Below are positions 27,735-37,159 of a stretch of DNA of 64,000 nt, piece after piece. Both the position numbers and the translations under genes were made by a program. The notes under the pieces were generated by a model that worked only from the letters and a program-made list of their open reading frames with translations, made no database searches and was not told where the DNA came from. Each line of letters starts with the position of its first letter. Positions within the stretch are counted from its first letter, which is position 1. The DNA comes from Allorhodopirellula solitaria (GTDB lineage: Bacteria; Planctomycetota; Planctomycetia; Pirellulales; Pirellulaceae), in the NCBI RefSeq assembly GCF_007859855.1, contig NZ_SJPK01000005.1, positions 62,001 to 126,000 on the forward strand, in the 5' to 3' direction.

Positions 27735-28589
27735 ATGCGTTGGAAAGGCAGACGACAAAGTGAGAACGTGGAGGACCGCCGTTCGATGGGCCGCCCGGCC
27801 GCCGTTGGTGGGGGAATCGGGGTGATTCTGATCGCCATAGTAATCGGACTGCTCGGCGGAAACCCTCTGCCGTTTATCCAGCAGGCCCAACAGCGACAGG
27901 TCGCCGAAGGCCCCAGCGGAGAGCCCACCGAACTGACCGCTGAACAGAAGGAGGAGGGGGAATTCGCAGCCACCATCTTTGCCGATACCGAAGATGTCTG
28001 GACGGAGCTGTTCCAACAGAACCGCCAACAATACCGTAAACCAACGTTGGTTCTGTTCACCGACCAGGTCCGTAGCGGCTGCGGGATGGCCTCCAGCGGC
28101 ACGGGGCCGTTCTACTGCCCCGCGGATGAAAAAGTTTATCTGGACACCTCATTCTTCAGCCAGCTCGCCCGGCAACTCGGAGCACCCGGCGATTTCGCGC
28201 AGGCTTACGTCGTCGCCCACGAAGTCGGCCACCACGTGCAGAAATTGCTAGGGGTAACCGAAGAAGTCGACCGAATTCGTCAACAGGTCCCCGAAGTCGA
28301 ATATTTGAAATACTCCGTGAAACTGGAACTGCAAGCAGACTTCTATGCCGGCGTGATGCTGCACCACGACAATCGCATGCACCAGATTATCGAAGAGGGT
28401 GACATCCAAGAAGCGTTGACGGCAGCCCAAGCTATCGGCGACGATACACTTCAAAAGCGCAGCAAGGGCTACGTGCAACCGGAGACCTTCAGCCACGGAA
28501 GCAGCGAACAGCGTGTTTTCTGGTTTACGAAGGGACTCAGGACCGGCGACATGAGCCAAGGTGACACCTTCGACGACATGTCGTTGTAG
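27735..28589 (+). CDS. YpfJ-type neutral zinc metallopeptidase
   Basis: This 284-residue protein belongs to the putative neutral zinc metallopeptidase family (YpfJ). It has one N-terminal membrane anchor (about residues 23-41), then the family core: TLVLFTDQVRSGCGMASSGT, FYCPADEKVYLD and the zinc motif AHEVGHHVQ (HExxH) near residue 165. A later LQADFYAGV supplies the likely third ligand region. Substrates are unknown; the domain should face the periplasm. AGGTGG stands four bases before the ATG. It is preceded by a palindromic repeat and not clearly co-transcribed with proB. Confidence 0.9.
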   Translation: MRWKGRRQSENVEDRRSMGRPAAVGGGIGVILIAIVIGLLGGNPLPFIQQAQQRQVAEGPSGEPTELTAEQKEEGEFAATIFADTEDVWTELFQQNRQQYRKPTLVLFTDQVRSGCGMASSGTGPFYCPADEKVYLDTSFFSQLARQLGAPGDFAQAYVVAHEVGHHVQKLLGVTEEVDRIRQQVPEVEYLKYSVKLELQADFYAGVMLHHDNRMHQIIEEGDIQEALTAAQAIGDDTLQKRSKGYVQPETFSHGSSEQRVFWFTKGLRTGDMSQGDTFDDMSL

Positions 28590-28748
28590 CCCCGCGAACT
28601 CAATCAGACAGGCCCATTTCACCAGCCAAGTGGGCCGCCGCGTCCGTTTTTTACTGACTACGCGCCCTCGGATAATTCACACTGCCTGTGTCTTTGCCGG
28701 GGCAAGTCCCACGGACTTCCTTTCCTCTCCACCATTGACCGAAACGTT

Positions 28749-29948
28749 TTGAATAACGCTAGCGATACCCCAGCGGGCAGCGACATCGACAACGAAGCTG
28801 CCAACGACGCCATCCGCGCCGACGTCATCTCCCGAACGCAATGCGTCGTCGTGAAGGTCGGCACCGCTGTCCTGACGACGAGCGAAGGGAAACTCGACCT
28901 CAAACGCGTGGACCTCTTGGCCGAACAACTCGCCCGCATCGCCGACTCCGGCCGGCACGTGATCATGGTCAGCAGTGGTGCGGTTGGCGCCGGTGTCGCG
29001 AAACTTGGCCTGCCTACCCGACCGACCGAGGTCGCCAATCTGCAAGCTGTGGCGGCCATCGGGCAAGCCGATTTGATCAAATCATACGAAAAATCACTGC
29101 TGCAGCATGGATATCAGGCTGCCCAGGTGCTCCTCACGAAGAGCGACCTGCGACGACGTAGCGGCTATCTCCACGTCCGCAACGCACTCAATGGCATCCA
29201 TGAGCTCGGCGCCATCGCCGTGGTCAATGAAAATGACTCGGTCGCCGTCGCGGAATTGAAGACAACCTTCGGCGACAATGATCGTTTGGCCGCTCACGTC
29301 GCAGGTTTGTTCAACGACACCCTGCTGATCTTGCTAACGGACGTGCACGGGCTCTACGACGGGCACCCCGACACCGATGGCACCAAGAAAATCGAAGTCG
29401 TTCACGACCTCGATGGCGACGTGATGTCGATGGCAGAGGATAAGTCGTCCTCGGTCAGCAAGGGCGGGATGGAGGGCAAGCTCCGCGCCTCGAAACTGGC
29501 CAACTCCCACGGCCACCCCACCATCATCGGTCCTGGCCGGCAAGACGATGTGCTCGATCAAATCTTCGCCGGCGAGCGGGTTGGAACGCTCTTCATACCG
29601 CCCAAGCGAACACTCCGCGGCCGCCGGCGCTGGATCGGAACGGCCGCCGTCATCCAAGGCAGTCTGCACGTCGATGAAGGGGCCGCCCGAGCATTGACCG
29701 ATCAAGGCCGTAGCTTGCTCGCAGTCGGTATTGTCCGGGTCGAAGGCCGCTTCTCTCACGGCAATGTTGTCCGCGTGCTCGACCCCGATGAAAAAGAGAT
29801 CGCCCGCGGCTTGGTCAATTATCGCAGTCATGAGATCTCTCTCATCGCAGGGAAATCCAACGCGGAAATCGAAGCGGTACTCGGCCACCGCCCCTACGAG
29901 AACGTGATCCATCGGAGCAACCTCGTCCTGCACACGCTCGCTGAATGA
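28749..29948 (+). CDS. proB: glutamate 5-kinase
   Basis: This 399-residue cytosolic enzyme phosphorylates glutamate in the first step of proline synthesis. The amino-acid kinase domain (about residues 30-280) shows VVVKVGTAVLT, HVIMVSSGAVGAG, FGDNDRLAAHVA and SVSKGGMEGKLRA; a PUA domain follows (about 300-380). The frame has no early ATG, so a TTG at 28749 is the likely start, about 28 residues before the first strand; no good ribosome binding site is visible. No proA lies beside it. Confidence 0.92.
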   Translation: MNNASDTPAGSDIDNEAANDAIRADVISRTQCVVVKVGTAVLTTSEGKLDLKRVDLLAEQLARIADSGRHVIMVSSGAVGAGVAKLGLPTRPTEVANLQAVAAIGQADLIKSYEKSLLQHGYQAAQVLLTKSDLRRRSGYLHVRNALNGIHELGAIAVVNENDSVAVAELKTTFGDNDRLAAHVAGLFNDTLLILLTDVHGLYDGHPDTDGTKKIEVVHDLDGDVMSMAEDKSSSVSKGGMEGKLRASKLANSHGHPTIIGPGRQDDVLDQIFAGERVGTLFIPPKRTLRGRRRWIGTAAVIQGSLHVDEGAARALTDQGRSLLAVGIVRVEGRFSHGNVVRVLDPDEKEIARGLVNYRSHEISLIAGKSNAEIEAVLGHRPYENVIHRSNLVLHTLAE

Positions 29949-30050
29949 CGCCCGGTCCACCTGGGCTGTACCGCTTGACGCTGGCCTGCGGGCGGGTGCT
30001 CGGCGACTCAGCATATTGCAACACAGCTTTCGATTGCCTACCGAAAATCC

Positions 30051-31007
30051 ATGAGCGCGTTCGTTGAACTTTTTTGCGGGCTCGGCGGTGTCTCGGAATC
30101 AGTGAGACAGTTCAACTGCGTCCACTCCGATGAACGCGCGTTGAACGTCATCCGCGCGGTCGATATCAATCGCGACTGCGCCGCGGTGCACGAGCACAAC
30201 TTCGGTCTCGCCGTTGATTGCCGCAGTCTCGAGTCCATGAATCTCCACGAGATCACCGCAACGCATCCTCACCAAACCTGGTGGCTGTCTCCACCGTGCC
30301 AGCCCTATTGCCGGCGGGGCCGTGGCCAGCCCCAGCGCGACCGTCGCTGCGATGCCATTCAAGCGATCACTCGGTTTTTGGCGCGCAGCGATACGCTGCC
30401 GAGCGTGGTGATTTTGGAGAACGTGCCTGAATTTGCCAGTTCTCAGGATGCGGCGGACCTGCGGAAGGCCCTCGGCCAGCGCGAGTACGCGACCTGGAGC
30501 GGCGATCTGTGCCCCACACAATTCGGTGTCCCCAACCTGCGCCGGCGGCACTACCTCATCGCCCGCCGAGACGCAGGCGAGGTGGCGTCGCCTCGCATCG
30601 CGGCACCGACACGACAGTGGAATTTCCCGATCGCCAGCATCCTCGACGAAGATGCTCAAACCGCTCCTGAACTCTGGGTTGATCGAGCGATTGTCGACTC
30701 CTACCGGACGTCGATGGATATCGTTGACCCAGATGACGTATCGGCTCGGGCGGCCTGCTTCGGCAGTGGCTACGGCAAGTCGATTATCCGATCGGGATCC
30801 TATCTCCGCAGGGGAGATCGGGTGCGCCGTTTCTCCCCAACCGAAGTCGCTCGGCTACTGGGTTTCTCACCGCAGTTCCGTTTCCCCGATCGAATCGGTG
30901 TCCGCAGACGCTGGAAGATGCTCGGCAATAGTGTCTCCGTCTTCGTTGTCCGAGCGGTTTTAGAATCTGCATCCCCAGCCGTCGCGAGATCCGCCGGTCC
31001 GCGATAG
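30051..31007 (+). CDS. cytosine-C5 methyltransferase resembling Dnmt2 (tRNA m5C)
   Basis: This 318-residue SAM-dependent methyltransferase has the C5 motif order. Motif I is FVELFCGLGG (residues 4-13), motif IV SPPCQPYCRRG with catalytic Cys83, motif VI ENVPEF at 123, motif VIII FGVPNLRRRHYLIAR, then RRFSPTEVARLLGFSP and LGNSVSVFVV. The target region is very short. It holds ACFGSGYGKSIIRSGSYL, which closely parallels the Dnmt2/TRDMT1 signature CFTKGYG...GTGS except that CFT is CFG (236-238). Dnmt2 acts on tRNA, mainly tRNA-Asp C38. No restriction enzyme gene adjoins it, which fits a stand-alone tRNA enzyme better than a restriction-modification partner. An ordinary DNA methyltransferase remains possible. 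Confidence 0.85.
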   Translation: MSAFVELFCGLGGVSESVRQFNCVHSDERALNVIRAVDINRDCAAVHEHNFGLAVDCRSLESMNLHEITATHPHQTWWLSPPCQPYCRRGRGQPQRDRRCDAIQAITRFLARSDTLPSVVILENVPEFASSQDAADLRKALGQREYATWSGDLCPTQFGVPNLRRRHYLIARRDAGEVASPRIAAPTRQWNFPIASILDEDAQTAPELWVDRAIVDSYRTSMDIVDPDDVSARAACFGSGYGKSIIRSGSYLRRGDRVRRFSPTEVARLLGFSPQFRFPDRIGVRRRWKMLGNSVSVFVVRAVLESASPAVARSAGPR

Positions 31008-31128
31008 GCGATACCGCACCGCGATGGGCTGTTGACTGAGCGAGCGGCGAGCAGTTCCAACCACTTGAACACTGAGATCGACTACACTACACGGTCCCCC
31101 CCGTTAGGTCTTACGAGGAAAGCACTCC

Positions 31129-34100
31129 GTGTCGGACGAAAACGATAGTACGAAACAAGGCGATTTCACTTGGTCAGGTGAAGAATCTGCGCGTGATATC
31201 CCTCTTCCCAAACGCATCAGTCGCTACCAGGTCTCTCGACTGATCGGCAAGGGTGGGTTCGGGATGGTGTTTCAAGCATCGGATGATCTGCTCGCCAGAC
31301 AGGTGGCGATCAAGGTCCCCCGTCGACTCCCCTCTCCCAAGGCGGATGCGTCGAAGTGGCATGCCGAGGCACGGATCGCGGCCATGCTCGATCACCCCAA
31401 CATCGTTCCTGTTTACGACGTTGGTTCGACCGATGAGTTTCCGTTTTTCGTTGTCACCCGGTTAATTGAAGGCATCGATCTACGCGAACGTTTGCAGCAG
31501 CGTCGGCCCACTGTTGCCCAGAGTGTCCAGTGGATCATCGAGATGGCCGATGCGCTCCAACACGCCCATGAAAAGGGGCTGGTTCACCGCGACGTGAAGC
31601 CCAGCAACATCTTGATCGAGAAAAACGATCGCCCGTGGCTGACAGATTTTGGCTTGGCCATTCGCGACATCGACCTCGATCGAAATTCCGAACGCAAGAC
31701 GATGGTCGGGACCTACTGCTACATGAGCCCCGAGCAAGCCCGAGGGGAAGGGCACTTGGTCGACGGCCGGGCTGATATTTTCGCACTGGGTATCGTGCTC
31801 TACGAGTTGCTCCTCGGCGAACGCCCCTTCTCGGGCGGCTCGAGCGAACAGTTGCTTGAGAACATTGTTCGCGCCGAGCCACGCCCCCTTCGCCAGCTCG
31901 ACCGGCGGATCGACGCCGAGCTGGAACGCATCTGCATGAAAGCGCTCGCCCAACGCTTGTCGGATCGCTACAGCAGCAGCGACGAATTCGCCAACGACCT
32001 CCAGCGTTTCGCCGACAGCCACCACACGCCCGACTTCCGTTCCAAGTCGCCCGTGCGCACCGATAACGAATCGCTCGAGGTAGAGAGCGTTTCGGAGGAG
32101 CCACTCGTTGTCCCGAAAGGACTGCGAGCCTTCGACGAGCATGACCAAGGTTTTTTCCTGAAATTGGTGCCCGGGGTGCGGGATGCCCAAGGTATCCCGG
32201 AAGTGATCCGCCGCTTGAAACTCCGGATGGAGTCTCGCGTGCCCCAAGATTCGTTCCGAGTGGGCCTCATCTACGGCGCATCCGGGTCTGGCAAATCGTC
32301 GCTCGTTCGTGCGGGCTTGGTACCGCTGCTGCATAACTCAGTTCATGTCGCCTACGTGGAAGCCAATGCCAAGCACACCGAATCGCGTTTACTGCGACTC
32401 TTGGCACCGCTCGCTGATGAACCACAAGACGAGATTAGTCTTGTTCAAATGATGGCATCGATCCGCAGGGGCGAGGCGGCCAGCGGCAAGAAAGTCGTCA
32501 TCATCTTGGATCAATTCGAGCAGTGGCTGCACGCGCATCCGATCATGAACGATGCCGAATTGATCAATGCGATCCGCCAATGCGACGGGATCAACTTGCA
32601 ATGCCTGGTCCTGATTCGCGACGATTTTTGGATGGCGGCGACACGTTTTTTTCATGAGCTGGACATTCACCTGGTCCAAGACGTCAATAGCACGGCGGTG
32701 GATCGATTCGAACTTCGCCACGCAAGGTATGTGCTCTCCGAGTTCGGCCGCGCCTACGGTTGCTTGCCCGCTCATCCAGCGACGCTGACGTATGAGCAAC
32801 AGAATTTCATTTACTCGATCGTCGAGGCGGTCGCCGAGAACGGCAAAGTCATCTCGATTCACTTAGTCGTGCTCGCCCAATTGCTCAAGGGACGCGAATG
32901 GAATCGCAAAACGCTTGGGAATTTCGTCGGCGCTGATGGCGTGGATATCAATTTCCTCGACGCCACCTTTCACGACTCAATCGCCTCACCCCATCACCGC
33001 GCCATGGAGGTGCCTGCCCGAGCCGTCTTGGCCGAGTTGTTACCTGAAGTCGGCTCGAATATTAAAGGGCAAATGAAGGACGCGTCGCAGCTGCGTGAAG
33101 TCTCTGGTTTGAATCAAGAAGACTTTGACCAATTGCTCGAATCCCTCGATGGAGAACTGCGTCTGATCACTCCCACCGCTGCCATTCTCGATGATCCAGC
33201 GCGCGACAGCTTGACCGATGACGTGGATGCCGGTCCATCAACGCGGTACTACCAATTAACACACGACTTCCTCGTACGACCACTGCGCCAATGGCTGACC
33301 CGTAGCGACCAGCAAACAGCACGCGGTCGGGCCAAGCTGCGACTCCAGGAACTGACGCAGTACTGGCGGCGCAAACAAGAAACACGCTTCCTACCGAGCA
33401 ACTGGGAATACTTGCGAATCTTGACGCTGACCGATGCCAGCCGTCGCAACCCTGATGAACAAGCCCTGATGACCGCTGCCACCCGCTTTCATAGCTATCA
33501 TTGGATAACCGCTGCGGCAGTGTTACTGCTAAGCGGCATAGGGGCCCTGTGGACGAAGGGAAGAGTCAATGAGCGTATGATCGCCCAGGAAACGAAGTTT
33601 GGCGTGGAACGACTATTGGCCTCTGACACTGATCACATCCTGGAGTCCATTACCACCCTCGAGCCAATTCGCGACTATGTGGCCCCCGCTTTGCAAGCGG
33701 TCATCTCCGACCCGAAGCTTTCCGACGATGAAATCTTGGCGGCACGTTTGGCGTTGATCGAAAGTGATCCGTCGCAGACCCAGCCATTGGTCGACAAGAT
33801 ACTCACCTCCGATGCCGAACAGATCAACCTGATCTGTGAGCGACTGCAAATACGGCTCAGCGAGTCGGTCAGCTCACTGTGGCAAATCGTCGAGTCGGCT
33901 CCGGAGGATGATCCGCTCTGGCTGCGGGCTGCGTTCGCTCTCGCACAGCTGGACCCAGTCAATGAGAGGTGGAACGAACACGTCGAACGACTTTCCACAA
34001 TCGTCGTCAATCAAGGTACACCTTTGGTCGTCGAGTTCGCACCGGGACTGGCCAACATCGCTGGGTACCTGTCCAAACCGATGGAGCGTTACTTTGCTCC

Positions 34101-36480
34101 GCCGCATTCCGATCAGGTGCGGCTGAACTCAGCGATCGTGTTATCGAAATGCCTTCAGCCAACGCACCACGTAACGCTGACGGATTTGTTATGTATCGCC
34201 ACACCCGAGCAGTTTGAACAGCTCTTGCCCGTCGCGGAAATGTTGCCCAGCAACGTCGTCAAGGCATTGAAACTCGAGTTAGAGAAAGAGGCGACACCGA
34301 ACTGGCCGTCGGCTGTGCCGCCCGCCACGTCGATCACTCAACAAGCGGACGAGATTGATGCGGAGTTGCGTAGAGAGATCGAGCATCTAGGAGGGATCGC
34401 CATGGACTCATTTGCCATGTGCCAGCGTCTGCCATTGGAGCGATTCGCCGGTCTAAGCGAACGACTCGGCAGGTACGGATTCCGCCCCCAGTGCGTAAGA
34501 GCCTACCAAAACGAAACGGCGACCCACGTGGCGACGATCTGGGTACGCGATCACCTGCCATGGGAGTTCACACAGCACCAGGATACGGACAACATCGATG
34601 AGATCCAATCAAAGATGCGTAAACAGGAACTCTTTCCCGCAGACGTCACAACGATGGTGAACGCGCAGGATGGCCGCAATACTCTCAACTACGGCGTCCT
34701 CTGGACGGGTGCTCCCGCCGCGATGATTGATTCGCGAATCTACCTGCATCTCACCGAAGACGAGCACGAACGCGAAGGCTGGGGACCGCTAGCAGACGGT
34801 GGATATGTCCCCAAGTCCAACTTAAAAACCCGCGACCAAGACGGCCAGGATCGTTACAGCTCGGTCCGCTGGCGAACGGCTTTCCACCCCCAATCCCAAG
34901 ACGCTTGGAACGATGCCCCTTTTTCCTATCAATCGAGAAACTTGGAGGGGTGGCAGCAATCCGATGTGCGCATCAACCCAGTCGGAGCGTTCGATGAGTT
35001 CGACGTAAGCTATTCCGCAGTATGGTGGAAGGGTGGCAGGATGCAGTCAAAAACTCTGGATCGGATGAGCAGCCAAGCCCATCTTCACGAGTGCCACGCA
35101 CTCGCCAGTGAGAACTTCCGCCCAGCCAGCATCTCGGTTGTCTACGATGACCGAGTTGACAAACTCGTCGCCGCTTCGGTCTGGCATCGGCCGTTTGTTT
35201 CCAATGACGTGAAAGATGCCTTTGCCAGTCGCCATGCCAATGCAGCGATCGCGTTGTTCCGGCTCGGGGCGCCAGATAGCTTGTGGCCCTACCTCGATGC
35301 CAAGCCCGATTGTCGATTACGCTCTTTCTTAATCGATCGCATGGCCGCTTTCCGAACAGACCCGGCCGCTGTGCTGCAACAGCTACTCACCGAGACCGAT
35401 CCATCGCGAAAATTCTCCCTCATCACTGCGCTCGCTCAGTTTCAACCGGAACAGGTACCCGAGACCGTTGCGGCGCAGCTGCGTCAAAAGATGGAGGATT
35501 GGGGAACCCAGGATCCGTCGGCTGCCATTCACTCGATCTGTAGCTACCTCTGCCACAAATGGGATTGGCATGAGATCCGAGCGAAAATCGAAACGGCCCC
35601 GTCACCGTCCACCATAGCTAGCCACCCGATGCCAGGCTGGTCACGCTATCAGGACCATATCCTGATCGCGATCTTCGGTCCTGTCGAGTTCCCAATGGGG
35701 TCGCCGGGACATGAGCCCTTTCGCGACCATCATCGCGAGGTACCCCGAAAAATGATAATCCCGCGGAGCTTTGAGATCGGTGCAGCAGAGGTGACCTTGG
35801 CACAATTCCAGCAGTACAAACCCGAAGCGCGTCACGCCCCCGACTACACGCGCAACGAAAACTCCCCCATGACCACGGTTAATTGGTTTGACGCGATCAG
35901 CTATTGCCGATGGCTGAGCGAACAGGCGGGGATCGATGAAGATCAGATGTGTTACCCTCCGATCAGCGAGATGCGAGAGGAACTCGAGACCGTCGGCTAC
36001 ATTACTCTGCCGGACGACTTTCTGGAACGAAACGGCTACCGCTTGCCGACCGAGGCAGAGTGGGAGTACTGCGCCCGTGCAGCAACCACCACGCCTCGTC
36101 ACTTCGGCAACGCCGACGATCTCTTGCCAAAATATGCCTGGACGACTGAGAGCTCGACACGTCAATCTCAAGTGTATTTTCACCCGATCAAGCAGCTGAT
36201 TCCCAATGATTTTGGGCTTTTCGATACGCTTGGAAATGTCATGGAATGCTGTGAGTCCTCATCCTCGTGGAACCTGAGCAAATCGGTGCTCGTCGACGAC
36301 AGCGTGGAGACCAAACGCTGGCGCTCGAGTCTTAATATCTTCCGGGGCAGCGCAGTCTTCTATGTGCCGACAACCATGCGGAGTGCAAAACGCGAGGAAG
36401 TGAGAATGGATGCCCAACATCCCTACATGGGATTTCGAATCGCCCGGACTCTCCCTCCTCGCCCAGTTGCTGAGGACTGA
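31129..36480 (+). CDS. giant Ser/Thr kinase - STAND ATPase - tandem repeat - SUMF1 protein
   Basis: This protein of 1783 residues starts at GTG, with GAGGAAA seven bases upstream. Residues 30-290 form a protein kinase (IGKGGFGMVF, Lys62, HRDVKPSN with Asp155, DFG at 173). Residues 360-720 form an nSTAND-type NTPase (GASGSGKSS at 383, VVIILDQFEQW at 457). A membrane segment follows (791-810), then a helical region. Four repeats (about 1110-1345, for example GFRPQCVRAYQNETATHVAT and FRPASISVVYDD) resemble bacterial tandem repeat domain 1. A HEAT-like stretch leads to a SUMF1 domain (1520-1775, YRLPTEAEWEYCARA). The SUMF1 copper/catalytic cysteines are missing, so it probably binds a ligand. A signal-sensing or conflict role is inferred. 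Confidence 0.9.
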   Translation: MSDENDSTKQGDFTWSGEESARDIPLPKRISRYQVSRLIGKGGFGMVFQASDDLLARQVAIKVPRRLPSPKADASKWHAEARIAAMLDHPNIVPVYDVGSTDEFPFFVVTRLIEGIDLRERLQQRRPTVAQSVQWIIEMADALQHAHEKGLVHRDVKPSNILIEKNDRPWLTDFGLAIRDIDLDRNSERKTMVGTYCYMSPEQARGEGHLVDGRADIFALGIVLYELLLGERPFSGGSSEQLLENIVRAEPRPLRQLDRRIDAELERICMKALAQRLSDRYSSSDEFANDLQRFADSHHTPDFRSKSPVRTDNESLEVESVSEEPLVVPKGLRAFDEHDQGFFLKLVPGVRDAQGIPEVIRRLKLRMESRVPQDSFRVGLIYGASGSGKSSLVRAGLVPLLHNSVHVAYVEANAKHTESRLLRLLAPLADEPQDEISLVQMMASIRRGEAASGKKVVIILDQFEQWLHAHPIMNDAELINAIRQCDGINLQCLVLIRDDFWMAATRFFHELDIHLVQDVNSTAVDRFELRHARYVLSEFGRAYGCLPAHPATLTYEQQNFIYSIVEAVAENGKVISIHLVVLAQLLKGREWNRKTLGNFVGADGVDINFLDATFHDSIASPHHRAMEVPARAVLAELLPEVGSNIKGQMKDASQLREVSGLNQEDFDQLLESLDGELRLITPTAAILDDPARDSLTDDVDAGPSTRYYQLTHDFLVRPLRQWLTRSDQQTARGRAKLRLQELTQYWRRKQETRFLPSNWEYLRILTLTDASRRNPDEQALMTAATRFHSYHWITAAAVLLLSGIGALWTKGRVNERMIAQETKFGVERLLASDTDHILESITTLEPIRDYVAPALQAVISDPKLSDDEILAARLALIESDPSQTQPLVDKILTSDAEQINLICERLQIRLSESVSSLWQIVESAPEDDPLWLRAAFALAQLDPVNERWNEHVERLSTIVVNQGTPLVVEFAPGLANIAGYLSKPMERYFAPPHSDQVRLNSAIVLSKCLQPTHHVTLTDLLCIATPEQFEQLLPVAEMLPSNVVKALKLELEKEATPNWPSAVPPATSITQQADEIDAELRREIEHLGGIAMDSFAMCQRLPLERFAGLSERLGRYGFRPQCVRAYQNETATHVATIWVRDHLPWEFTQHQDTDNIDEIQSKMRKQELFPADVTTMVNAQDGRNTLNYGVLWTGAPAAMIDSRIYLHLTEDEHEREGWGPLADGGYVPKSNLKTRDQDGQDRYSSVRWRTAFHPQSQDAWNDAPFSYQSRNLEGWQQSDVRINPVGAFDEFDVSYSAVWWKGGRMQSKTLDRMSSQAHLHECHALASENFRPASISVVYDDRVDKLVAASVWHRPFVSNDVKDAFASRHANAAIALFRLGAPDSLWPYLDAKPDCRLRSFLIDRMAAFRTDPAAVLQQLLTETDPSRKFSLITALAQFQPEQVPETVAAQLRQKMEDWGTQDPSAAIHSICSYLCHKWDWHEIRAKIETAPSPSTIASHPMPGWSRYQDHILIAIFGPVEFPMGSPGHEPFRDHHREVPRKMIIPRSFEIGAAEVTLAQFQQYKPEARHAPDYTRNENSPMTTVNWFDAISYCRWLSEQAGIDEDQMCYPPISEMREELETVGYITLPDDFLERNGYRLPTEAEWEYCARAATTTPRHFGNADDLLPKYAWTTESSTRQSQVYFHPIKQLIPNDFGLFDTLGNVMECCESSSSWNLSKSVLVDDSVETKRWRSSLNIFRGSAVFYVPTTMRSAKREEVRMDAQHPYMGFRIARTLPPRPVAED

Positions 36481-36687
36481 TCGGAAAGCAATTCGTCGCT
36501 GAGAACGAAGCTGATTCTTGACGGATTGAATTAGCATGCTCCCCATCGCTCAGACCGATCCAACGCGTTTCATTTTCGAAGCACTGTGCCGCGCCGAGCA
36601 ATTTTGCCATCGCGCAGAATTGAGGTGCCGAAAACAACCGAATCAAGCGGTTTTCGATTTTGAGGCGACACCATTCGACTCAAACTC

Positions 36688-37004
36688 GGTTCATCCGACG
36701 GAAGCGTGCGCAGAGCACAGCGGAAGGTTTTTTGAGGCATGGCTCTCGTATCCAATGATCGTTCAAAAATGCGTCCCTGACGAACAAACGCTCGCCAGGG
36801 ACCGACAACACCATTGGCGTACCGCTTTTGCAGGGAAACGCTGGCGACCGAGATATCCCTTGCCAAGCCAGCACCTCTGCAGAGCTCGGCTCGGTTTCTC
36901 CCGGCAGTGCCAGTCTAACATTGATAATCACATCCCACAAAGAAATCCTTCGATACGGGAGCCATGCCTTGAAAACCTCGGGCGCACGCTTCCGGCGGAT
37001 GTGC
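36688..37004 (-). repeat. 317-bp inverted-repeat (MITE-like) element, copy 2, with 9-bp target duplication
   Basis: Reverse-orientation copy of 3-319. Terminal inverted repeats read CATCCGACGGAAGCGTGCG (36692-36710) and, on the other strand, CATCCGCCGGAAGCGTGCG (37001-36983). Weaker symmetry runs inward for about 70 bases (AGGCATGGCTC...CGTATC). The perfect direct repeat CTCAAACTC flanks the element at 36679-36687 and 37005-37013, as expected of a target-site duplication. No transposase frame is inside. It lies 208 bp after the kinase gene. The rest of the gap 36481-37159 has no gene. Confidence 0.85.
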
Positions 37005-37094
37005 CTCAAACTCCGCGGGGACGTTGGCGTGGAAAGAGATAATCCGGTTGCCCGTGATGTCCTGCGTAAGCTGCGCGCCAGTAGTACGGTCAAC

Positions 37095-37120
37095 CCTCGG
37101 TGAGCTTACGCTAGCCGAGG
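37095..37120. terminator. hairpin between convergent kinase and peptidase genes
   Basis: CCTCGG (37095-37100) pairs with CCGAGG (37115-37120), with GAGC/GCT pairing inside, and AATTTT follows on the plus strand. It could end transcription from either side and resembles a palindrome common in Rhodopirellula. Confidence 0.45.
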
Positions 37121-37159
37121 AATTTTCCGGATGCGGTCGGTGGGAACCGGCCCTACAGC

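Noticed and set aside
30051-31007. Restriction-modification system
   Set aside because: No endonuclease, specificity subunit or Vsr-like gene adjoins the methyltransferase.
35689-36459. Active formylglycine-generating enzyme
   Set aside because: The cysteines needed for catalysis are missing from the SUMF1 core, so sulfatase activation is unlikely.
31129-37004. Diversity-generating retroelement acting on the SUMF1 domain
   Set aside because: SUMF1 domains are known targets and a repeat follows the gene, but no reverse transcriptase is present, the repeat lies outside the coding region, and its differences are not adenine-specific.
36536-37042. 168-residue plus-strand frame after the kinase gene
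   Set aside because: It crosses the borders of the inverted-repeat element and translates non-coding repeat DNA.
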